From Pomacea canaliculata (lineage: Eukaryota > Mollusca > Gastropoda > Architaenioglossa > Ampullariidae): a DNA stretch of 64,000 bases. Both the position numbers and the translations under genes were made by a program. Under the pieces are notes generated by a model, which did no database searches, had not been told where the DNA came from, and saw nothing but the letters and a program-made list of their open reading frames with translations. This document shows positions 36,701 to 44,900 of this stretch, in pieces. Positions within the stretch are counted from its first letter, which is position 1; every line of letters starts with the position of its first letter. Location of the stretch: contig NC_037595.1 of NCBI RefSeq assembly GCF_003073045.1, forward strand, positions 4,142,227-4,206,226. The letters are read 5' to 3'.

Positions 36701-38415
36701 TAGCTGAAATTGATGTAGCTAATAAAAAATATATATATATAAGACTTATCTTCCCAGAGACAGTTCTTAAAAAAGAGTGGTTGTTCCCAGGATCTTTCCT
36801 AAACAATATAAGCTTTTTTGTTTCAGGACGGAAGATTAATTCCAGGAGCAGGTGCAACAGAAATTGAATTGGCCAAACAGATAACTAGTTTAGGAGAGGT
36901 TAGTCTTGAGTAAAATTTTTACCAACTGAAATCCTCTTAAAATTATTTGCATTCGATAAATTTTGTTATGCAAATATACTGAAATGGGGTGTGTTGTCAA
37001 TAAACTTTATTCAGTTGCAATGATATTTTCAAGTTATTGATAATGGTTTTTTAATTCCTAATTGAAGCTAAGAGGAGGACTATATTTACTTATCTAGGGA
37101 GAACCTATTAGAAGATTATGCATAAGGATGAATCGGTTGCATTTTACAAGCACATGTATCTTTTTCTTTTTCATTCTCATTTTTATTAGAGCTTGCCAGG
37201 TTTGGAGCAGTATGCTGTTAAAAAGTTTGCAGAATCTTTAGAATCTGTCCCACGTGCACTCGCAGAAAATGCTGGCATGAAGGTAAGAGATCTAGTACCA
37301 ACCAAACCTGCTTCATTTTATATAATAAGACAACCAGTACTTCTGTAGTGTACTGTCCCTTCAACATTCTCTTTTTCACACACTTAAAAATTAAACTTCC
37401 TAATAATATAGATATATTCAGGAGTGAAAATTATGCTTTAGCGATGTGATGTATACAGGTTCTGATGGTGAAAAGCTTGTACAGCACAGTATCACATTTT
37501 GATAGTGTTTGCCCTTCATAGAGCAGTTGGTCTATTTTGACAATGCAAACATGCAAATGAGCATCGTCAAACATGTCACCTGCATCTTTTTCCATTTGGG
37601 TTCACCATTATCATTAGTGCTAGACCCATTTTTTAAATTGGCAAATGTAAGAATTTACTTTTTTGTGTATGTGTGTGTGGTGATTTCAGGCTACGGATAT
37701 TTTGTCAAGACTGTATGCAGCTCACCAGGAAGGGAAGCAGACTTCTGGTGTTGACATTGAAGTAAAGAAAATATTTTCTTAATGAGTTAGGGGTTTTTTC
37801 ATGCCTTAATTTTACTTCAATTTTTACTTAAACATTCAGAGTGTATACAATGGGTAGATTGGTTTTCTTCTTGTATAATATCCCTGTCCATTGATTGATC
37901 GTGGCAATAGCAAAACACAATATTAAAGACTTAAAATTAAGAAAGGGAAGTGCATTTCTAATTATTGCGCATGATGTCTTTTTAGGATGCCTCTAGTGTA
38001 ATGGATGCCAAAGAGTGTAACATTGTCGACTTATTTGTGAGCAAGTCATGGGGAATGAAATTTGCAACTACTGCTGCCTGTACTGTACTCAGAGTAGACC
38101 AGGTATGTTACCCATTTCTAACTGGATATCTACAAGATCTTGTTTAATGACTAAATGCCTGCATTGTTTATGCTGAGAGTAGGTGTGATTTATGCAGGTT
38201 GAACCAACATGTTTTTTTTATTTAACTTGAAGGATTTTATAAGCTTTTGAGTCTTTTTCATTTTGTATTCATTTTATGTAAAGAGTGTTTTTAAAAAGAT
38301 CCATTGTGTTGGTGTTGGTGTGCTCATTATTTTTTGTTTTCTCCTCTAGATCATCATGGCCAAGCCAGCTGGGGGTCCAAAAGCCAAAGAGAACAAAGAT
38401 TGGGATGAAGACTAA
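27775..38415 (+). CDS. CCT8: T-complex protein 1 subunit theta (CCT8), 16 coding exons, 543 aa
   Basis: Exons: 27775-27834, 28862-28952, 29160-29371, 32291-32360, 32954-33082, 33363-33424, 33739-33876, 34196-34267, 35158-35331, 35592-35679, 35879-35994, 36827-36898, 37190-37282, 37690-37761, 37986-38102, 38350-38415. Sum 1632 nt, in frame throughout, 543 aa (human CCT8 548). It starts MALHVPRAPGFAQMLKDG. The nucleotide-binding motif is GDGTNFVLVFGG in exon 3; the apical domain covers exons 5-10 (VIVTGGKVGDLAQHY, SKWDLRRLCKAVGATALP). Ligand motif PGAGATEIELAKQ and the segment VDDGVNTFKALT lie in exons 11-12; the tail is IIMAKPAGGPKAKENK. CCT8 is one of eight subunits of the ring-shaped cytosolic chaperonin that folds actin and tubulin with ATP. 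Intron 3 hosts the H/ACA-like RNA family and a hAT element, intron 8 a Tigger relic, and intron 11 a long inverted repeat. Confidence 0.98.
29680..30126 (+). mobile_element. hAT DNA transposon, internally deleted, with transposase C-terminal remnant
   Basis: A 447-bp element in CCT8 intron 3. It starts CAGGGATGCCCAACCT and ends AGGTTGGGCATCACTG, near-perfect inverted termini. An exact 8-bp target duplication, GTTTAAAC, flanks it (29672-29679 and 30127-30134); an 8-bp duplication is the hAT hallmark. From 29852 a short frame reads MDEHFDSVLRLGV, then PDIQKLVSGKQLQISH, and stops at 29951-29953. This matches the C-terminus of the hAT transposases related to the domesticated part of vertebrate GTF2IRD2. 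The rest of the transposase is missing. The exact duplication suggests a fairly recent insertion. Confidence 0.92.
30430..30575 (+). ncRNA. Candidate box H/ACA snoRNA, copy A
   Basis: 146 nt in CCT8 intron 3, sense strand. Hairpin 1 closes with GCACA/TGTGC; in the related copies an upper stem CAGGTG/CACTTG sits above a pocket (TAACT on the 5' side, GTAGCC on the 3' side). Here one base differs (ATGTGT). Hairpin 2 has lower stem TCCAG/CTTGGA and a perfect upper stem TTTCTTG/CAAGAAA. From the end of that stem to the terminal ACA there are 16 nt, inside the 14-16 nt rule for H/ACA guides. ACA is followed by exactly TTT. The hinge (AAAGAGA) is one base off ANANNA. Near-identical to copy C, including about 80 bp downstream. 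Target unknown. Confidence 0.55.
30991..31123 (+). ncRNA. Candidate box H/ACA snoRNA, copy B
   Basis: 133 nt. Hairpin 1 keeps GCACA/TGTGC and CAGGTG with ATTTGG on the other side. The hinge AAATGA fits ANANNA. It ends TCTTGGACACATTT with ACA three bases from the end. The upper stem of hairpin 2 is weaker than in copy A (only a partial GTC/GAC pairing), so this copy may be losing function or use a different guide. Confidence 0.45.
31334..31479 (+). ncRNA. Candidate box H/ACA snoRNA, copy C
   Basis: 146 nt. Best-formed copy together with D. Hairpin 1: GCACA/TGTGC outer stem and CAGGTG/CACTTG inner stem (one G-U). Hinge AAAAGA fits ANANNA. Hairpin 2: TCCAG/CTTGGA lower stem, and TTCTTG/CAAGAG upper stem with a G-U pair. 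Terminal ACA then TTT. About 230 bp, including downstream DNA, is nearly identical to copy A some 904 bp away, so A and C are the product of a recent segmental duplication. Confidence 0.58.
31738..31835 (+). ncRNA. Degenerate H/ACA-like copy E
   Basis: ACTAAAGTATCTAATTCAGA followed by TGTCTTCTCAGC, then ATCTTAGTCTTGGACCC, is recognisable as the start and end of the family with the middle deleted. The upstream flank (CTGACCTTGCAGAA) matches the flank of copy D (CTGACCTAGCAGAA), so the duplicated unit was longer than the RNA. Hinge and ACA are lost; presumably non-functional. Confidence 0.4.
31945..32077 (+). ncRNA. Candidate box H/ACA snoRNA, copy D
   Basis: 133 nt. Hairpin 1 has GCACA/TGTGC, CAGGTG/CACTTG and further pairing TGTCTG/TGGGCA (with G-U pairs) towards the loop. 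Hinge AAAATA fits ANANNA. Hairpin 2: TCTTG/CAAGA upper stem and a CAAG/CTTG lower stem; it ends CTTGGACACAGTT with ACA three bases from the end. It lies 213 bp before the next exon. The pattern kept between copies is paired segments plus hinge and ACA, while loops differ, as expected if RNA structure is under selection. Confidence 0.58.
32725..32800 (+). repeat. Possible further relic of the H/ACA-like family in CCT8 intron 4
   Basis: CAGATGTTTATGTATATGAC, then ATTTGGTGACCTGTGG, resembles the first hairpin (CAGGTGTCTG...ATGTCACTTGGTAGCCTGTG) with many changes. If genuine, the family has spread to the next intron. The similarity is weak. Confidence 0.25.
34575..34725 (+). mobile_element. Tigger/jerky-type transposase relic in CCT8 intron 8
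   Basis: The plus-strand frame reads GDATAAAEKLVHEFQELIIS, then a gap, then AEEKSLPGQKPMKD. The first piece matches the start of the DDE domain in Tigger/jerky-like transposases (AAExFxxEFQELI). The second matches the segment after the first catalytic Asp (AEKSxPGxKxxKD). The stretch between them, with the catalytic NADETGL, is deleted. No termini are evident. It abuts the LINE 3' tail at 34731. Confidence 0.6.
34731..34850 (-). mobile_element. LINE/SINE 3' tail, inverted
   Basis: Read on the minus strand, TCTTGGGTCTCCTCGACAGA then CAATAAAGTCTGATCTGATT, ending in TGATT repeats. The same end occurs on the plus strand at about 43322-43395 (CTGGGTCTCCTGGACAGACA, ATAAAGTCTG, TGATT-type repeats), so both come from one retroposon family. 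It was probably mobilised by an L2-like LINE such as the one around 42855. Confidence 0.7.
36105..36215 (+). repeat. Left arm of a long inverted repeat in CCT8 intron 11
   Basis: This arm, containing CCCAGTTGGTCAGACCTGAT and AATTTGACCAACTCACCCC, is complementary to about 36600-36715 (GGGGTCAAATTGGTCAAATT and GGTCAAGTCAGACCAGTCAG) at very roughly 70%. The arms are separated by about 390 bp. It may be the ends of a foldback DNA element or two insertions of one repeat in opposite directions. Confidence 0.5.
36600..36715 (-). repeat. Right arm of the inverted repeat in CCT8 intron 11
   Basis: Partner of the arm at 36105-36215. In the pre-mRNA the two could form an imperfect hairpin of about 100 bp upstream of exon 12. 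No coding capacity is seen in the loop. Confidence 0.5.
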
Positions 38416-40316
38416 CCAGAATACTTACAGACTTATTGTGCTGCATAACATCATGATTCATTTGGGACTCCTTTCTGGCATAGCCATGTCATTCCTGCTG
38501 TTGGGCATGTATATGTGGAAATACTGGGAAATGTCTTAGAAGCTGTTGTACTGTTGGGACATCACAGTTTCATATTCTCTTTGCTGAAGGTTTTTTTTTC
38601 CCCCTCAAACCCATCAGTTTGAAAGAATGTGCAAGTCAAACATTGCCTCTCTTTAAATTGATTTTCAAAAATCCATCTTGTTACAAATTTATTAGCTTTT
38701 AAAAAGTGATTTTGCATAGTTATGGACAGTACACTACAGGTCTTCCTGCTTCCAAGGACAGTTCTCTTTTCGGATTTGCAGATTATGATACACGTAACTT
38801 GTTTGGGTTACAGGCTCAATGCATCATTAGACACAGTGGTACCACTGAATGGAGTATTTTTCCAGGTGACTTATTTATTACACGAATACTGAAAGTATCA
38901 AGTGCATAAATATTGAATTTTCACATTTTGGACGAAATCCAAATTGCACCGCAATGCAAACTAGTTTCTAAAAATTCCTGAAGTACTAAAAAGTACCAAT
39001 AGCATTTGAGATTAAGTGCATATTTTGTACCTACTACAGCTTTTAATTAGAAAAGGCTATTGAGAAGGGCTTTACTCTGCCAAAGCTTAAAAGAAATTAG
39101 ATTTAACTTGATGCAAGAAAGATGCATTGTAACGTAAACCCTACAGATTGTGAGCTTTTGTCATTATTATTATTATTATGCTTGGACTAGGAATGAACAA
39201 TTGAAGAACTTGCTATCACAGGCCTTGTCTTAACTTTTTTTAATGTAAACATTGTGTTTTAAGTTCCACCTCAGTTTGCCTGATTTTTGAAAAATTTTGT
39301 AATTAAGCAGTTGACAGTAAACTGATAATTCTTCAATTTTGTATTTACAGTCTCTCTGGTTTGTGTGTTTGGGTGGGTGAGGAAGTAATATATGGTAAGA
39401 TAAGAATTTATTAGCCAAGTGAGAAATTTGACTTGATGTGTGCCACTTGACATACCGATCACACAATTGAGATGTTACTGCTTGCACTGTTGGTTGCACA
39501 CACATGTAGGCATCTCAAACAGTAGGCAATGAACAAAAAAATAATCAGGTCTATTATTGTGTTGTACATATAGGAAGTGTATTTCACATTTATCTATCTT
39601 TTATACTACCTGCAAACCATCACCATTAAAGCTGAGAGAAGAAACTAACATTGGTTAACGCGATGACTGCATGTATCAGTTTAGCAAGGTTAAAAAAACT
39701 TGCACATAAGCTAGAACCTGTGGAACTGGCTGGTGCAGATTGCCAAAAAGTTCAACTAAGGACACAGGTTCTGGTACAGCAGGGAGGAAACTGGGCTTAT
39801 GATGTAAGGAAGTGCTTAGCATCTAATGCCAAAGCTTTGACTATCAGAGATTGTTCGTAACCATGTCAAAAAAGGAGTACACTCCTTCTAATCCTCCCTA
39901 GATGTGAGACGTTAAAAGTTTTCTCGTTCAAAGACAGAAAATTTCGGTACAGATACTTCTGCTCCGTTTTTCTACCCTTTCATTACCCACTAGTTAAGAA
40001 CATCTTGAAATTAAACCAGTCAGCTACTTTCCTATGCCAAAAGAGCGGTCAGCACAAAACAACTTCATTGGGTTATTATTCATTATTGAAGTAGATAAAG
40101 ATGCATTCTCTGTTGTGTGATTTAAATGACAGGCTCCTGATCATCTTCCAACACCACTATAAAAGAGTGTCTTTGACTGCATGTTATAGGCCAAAACTTA
40201 AATGGCAAGAATGGTTAAGCCCGGAGGAGGGATGTGAGAACTTTAGCCGTCAGCGCTTTGATGCGGTATAGGACCGCCGTGCGGCCTTGACTAGAACCAC
40301 CTAGATCATTCTAGCA
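38416..40316 (+). other. CCT8 3' UTR and intergenic DNA
   Basis: No gene that I can support. The 3' UTR of CCT8 begins at 38416. ATTAAA near 39627 is a possible cleavage signal but is far away, and I see no close AATAAA. Short open frames near 38706, 39651 and 40804 show no domain and no splice logic. Confidence 0.4.
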
Positions 40317-40465
40317 CAGGGGTGGGCAATTAATTTTACCAAGGGGCCGCATGAGAAATTGGGATGGTTTTAGAGGGCCGGACCAATATAGTTAACTCAG
40401 TTTTACCCAATACTGTATATATATAGTATATATACTGGCGGGCGGGCCGGTCAGAGACAGGTCTG
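40317..40465. mobile_element. Short hAT-like element with 8-bp target duplication
   Basis: It starts CAGGGGTGGGCAATTAATTT then ACCAAGGGGCCGCATGAGAA and GGGCCGGACC, the well-known terminus of a widespread hAT family. It is flanked by an exact 8-bp direct repeat TTCTAGCA (40309-40316 and 40466-40473). The right terminus (ACAGGTCTG) is a poor partner of the left one, so the element is decayed or asymmetric. Length 149 bp. Confidence 0.7.
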
Positions 40466-41149
40466 TTCTAGCAAGTTGATGGGCTTTGGTAGATGGAATC
40501 GCCATTTAGCTTTTAGTTGCAGCCTTTGAAGCATCCAGAACTTGACGTCAGCTATGCATTCCTGAGTCCTGTCAGTAGTCCAGCGTAAAGAAAACAGGAG
40601 GTAGGACTTAAATTACCAGATCTGGCAGCCGTTTGAAACTTACACAGCTAATGACTAGTTTTAAACTCTGGGGCAAGCAGTACGTACTACAAAAATTACC
40701 AGGGAAAAACAACAGTCCGCCATTTGACGACTAAATACTCAACCACAATCATCATCTTTCTTCTGAGCACTGTCGACTGCGTTCATACACGAGCACTCGC
40801 ACATTGTCAGCTACCCGTGCGAGTCCTGCACACAAACCCCTGGTGAGTTCCTGCAGCTATGACTTCTACAAAAAGTGGCACCACGGACGAATATTAGTTT
40901 GTGGTGGCACGGACACGTACGGCTGTTGCCACATTGACAGAAAAACTGAGGCAATTAAGAAACCTGAAAAAGTCAGTCCAGTTCATGACAACATCAAATT
41001 TAGAAGTCAGGCATGCTCACTGGAGCGCAGAAAGAAAACTGCTGTGTACGTGTCCTAGACCTAGCAAGTGGGGCTAGAGAGATTCGAAGATTTAATCAGT
41101 GCGTGGTCCATATAATTATATTAGATGTGCGCCTAATCAATAAAAAAAA

Positions 41150-41310
41150 AATTGGCCCAAATTTCCGCAACAAATAGACGATACTGATGATCACTGGCGA
41201 ACCTCGCACAGGTCAGTGGATGCGAACGAGGCTACAGACCTAAAGAGATTTGTTTACTTCCGGTTCGTGTAAGTATCGGCGAGCCAGATTGAAACCCGCA
41301 GAGTAAGTTC
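41150..41310 (+). promoter_or_regulatory. Candidate promoter and non-coding first exon of CUEDC2
   Basis: ACTTCCGG at about 41256-41263 is an ETS-type site. A donor-like AGAGTAAGTT follows at about 41300-41309. The CUEDC2 start codon lies 600 bp downstream, soon after an acceptor-like CCGTAAAG at about 41872-41879. A leader split by one intron would explain this; transcript data are needed to confirm it. Confidence 0.35.
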
Positions 41311-41904
41311 GACACTAGAAGGTTTTTTTCAAAAGAAATTTTAATCAAATTTTTTTGCGTCAGTTTTTTTGGTTATGTTTTAAGTCAAAATATGAAAAGT
41401 TTATAAAATTAATTATTTGTACGCTTATAAACGCTGTAGTGATGTGCATGCATAAAATTGCCCTTCTTAGAATTTGTATTTTCCTTACATAATTTGGCTG
41501 ACCTCGTAATTCATTTCAAACTAAGTAAATGCGTGTTTTGCAAAGGATACCTTAATGAGTTTTGGAATTTATGGTGTAGATGATACAGCAGTTAGTGCTT
41601 AATGAACCTTTTTATTGACCCTTGAAATAGCCCGGCCTTTGTTCGACTTAGACGTTTCGTTAATGAATGTAGAATTTATATTTACGATGTAGGGGGATTT
41701 GTGTATTACATTTATTACTATTATTACTACTATGTCATTCCCATTCTGTATTATTGCTGCACATACTTATACATGTTTATATGTATGTGGAGGAAGTTTA
41801 ATATTGTCAAATAAGTTAATTATTATATTTAAATAAAATAATATCTTCGAATATATATCTTTGTTATTTTTCCGTAAAGGAGACTGTATGGATATCTTCC
41901 AGAC

Positions 41905-44900
41905 ATGGAGCTGAATGACAAAGAACAAATAGTGAAATCAGAACTAGAAGCTTTTCTTGTAAGACACTCTTTGGGAGATGCGATACGGTAAGTGATAGCT
42001 ATTTTAAAGATGTCTGTACAACTCTATTCATTATTTTTGTCATGACCAGTCTGAGCTGACTAATGATCAGCTAGTTCTGGTAAATGGAATGACTGTTTCC
42101 CATTGCAGTGAAAAGTATGTAAATCACATAGGGTGTCTGAAAACAAAACTTTAGGTTAGAAGTCTCATCACATAGGCTATTGTGTAATAAACATATTAAT
42201 GTTGATATTTTGTTGTTACTTGTTATCAAACATTTTTACATTAAAAAATTTGCAAAGAGTTGCTGGGGATAAAGATTACAATATTAGCACATTACATTGA
42301 TATGTATTTTTTTTTTTGAGACAATGAAAACCTGTTTTCAGGTGAAAGTGGTGGATAAAACCCACAACAGTTTTATTTTAATACATTTTAGAAATATCCC
42401 TTGCATATTTCTGGATGGAAATTACTGATGAATGCTTTGTAGTACTGGTGTACTATTTATTATGCATATTTGCATAATGTCAGCATAAATTCCTTCATTG
42501 GCTCTAAGAAATGTTTGCTACTGGTGAACATTTTGTTTTGACTTTTTACAACCGCTTACTCAAAGAGATTATGATTATTAAAATTAGTAAGAAATGTTTA
42601 CTGTACATATTACACTAGGAAATTTTTGCCTGCATCAGAAAACACATTTTTTTATCCAAAATGAACAATTAATATTAATAAGAACAATGTTGCAGTCTTT
42701 TGCGGATGTGAATTAATCCTTTGTAAGAATTTGGAATAATGGCCCTGGTTATCTGAGAAAATGTAGATTTTTCAACATGAATTCATCTGGAAACATTATA
42801 TGCTGCAAGCTTGGTAGTAAAAATTTTGTCTAAAAGAACCTAAAATAGCAAGAAAAACATCAGATTGCAACATTCACTGAAACGTGGCTAACAGATGACA
42901 TAACATTTGAACTAGAAGGATACACAACGATTCGATCCATACTTGTGAGTGAGAAATAGGCCACAAACTACATAGTACTTCACATTATGAGACACTGACA
43001 GTGTCCTTCAGGTCACACTTTAGCTCATGAATTTGGCCAAATCACTGTGATACTAGCCTATGCCCAGCCCAGCCCAGACTTCATCCTTGCAGCTGAGCAC
43101 ATTGCGGACAGATATAATCCTGCCATGACTAGATCAGCAGACTAGCCCATATTTTTGCTCCGTGATTTCAACCACTGTGATGTCAGTAAGCTGCTTCCCT
43201 GTCTCCATTAATACATGATGTGTCCCATCCGCCTCGACAGAATGCTTGATAGGTGTTTAGGTAATGGGCTGGACACTTATGTTTCGAAATTTCACCTGTC
43301 GCTTGGCAGATCAGACCACATCAGATCTGTCCTGGGTCTCCTGGACAGACAATAAAGTCTGTTTTGATTTTGATTTTGATTTGATTTGATTTTGAACATT
43401 GTTCATCTGCTGCCCTCATACAGACAGCTCATTAACCACAAAAAGCCAGAACCACTATGTATTAGGACCTGGACAATTGAAGCAACTGAGATGCTTAGAA
43501 GCTGCCTTGAGGCCAAAACAGCTTTCTGGAACTGAATATTGAAAAATGGAAGAAATGCCCTTTGGGAGAGCACGTAATAGAAGAGATGGCAGTACCCCTC
43601 TCTCATCACAAATTTAAATCAAAGGACAGCAGGTGCAGTGGGCTGCCAGTTTTAAGTACCTTGGTACAGTGATAAGACAGAAGGCTCTCCTTTAGTGATT
43701 ACGTTCACCGAGTGTACAAAAAGCCCAGCAAAGGCTACACCTTTTGAGGAAACTCTGCAGCTTCATTGTCAGCTTTTTGGGGACTGGAAACTGTTTACAT
43801 GTCCCTCATTGAAAGTATCCGTATATTTAACATTGCCATCTGATATCGCCACCTCCATGTCAAAGACAAAGCAAGGCTGGCCAGTCATCCACCAAGCAAA
43901 TAAAATTATTGGTACATCACAGCTGCCACTTTCTGACTTGTACCTTCATGCAGTCAGAAAGATGGCATATAGCATCACTTATGACCAAACACAACCTCTC
44001 CATCGCAACTTTCAGCCATTGCCCTCGGGCAGGCGCTACAAAGTGTTACCTGTGGAGAAAGCTGCCTACCAGAGGTCCTTCGTGTCAGCAGCAATCACCA
44101 TCTTCAATAAAAGGCACAAGGACATGTAGGCCTATCATATAACATTTTTAGGAGAAATTACATCATTTAGTTTTTTGCAGTGAAGCCACAAACATACATG
44201 GATAAGAAACATAAGCACATATTTGTCAACTTCAGACTGCTACACTCATCGGTGTTTAGTTTTTCTGAGGATTCCTTGCTGGTCAAACAAATTTATTTCG
44301 ACAAAGCAGCACAAACTGTTGAAAGACATAATCTGCATCTGCCATTTGCAAATATTCAGGTCATTGGTGGCTGACTAATCAGGGAAACAGAATTATGTCT
44401 CCCCGGGTTGGCCTCGACCTGTTGGCTGATCACAGGGTTTTCATTTTCAGGCTAAAAGAAACTCGCATCTTGAGAAATGCCAAAAACTGTCACTGACTCC
44501 CTGTATTGTTGAAGTTTGTCATAATTTTCCAGATGATGTAAGTTTAGTAGCATCTTGATTTGATGGGCCTGCAGGGAGATCACTTTGTGACTATCCAACT
44601 TGCATCTCATGCTTTTTATTACTTCCCTTACCACCACTGACAAAGCTGTTGCAAAGATAGGAATCATTTTTTCAGTTTGATCATTTTTCACTTTCATCAC
44701 CACTGACATATTTGAAAATTGACAGCGCCTCATTGATCCTCAATAGGATTGTATCCAAGATAAGAGAAACATTGCTTGAAGTTCATGTGTATGTGTCAGA
44801 GGGTATAGGTGTGCGTGTGTGTTAAATGTCATTAAATGGGTATATATATACATTATGTTATGTTTACAGTTGACATATATAAATTATTTTTGTGAGCAAA

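Noticed and set aside
39651-39860. 69-codon frame downstream of CCT8
   Set aside because: No domain and no start or splice context; treated as chance.
40804-41058. 84-codon frame before CUEDC2
   Set aside because: Starts at a non-ATG codon, no recognisable family, no link to the CUEDC2 exons.
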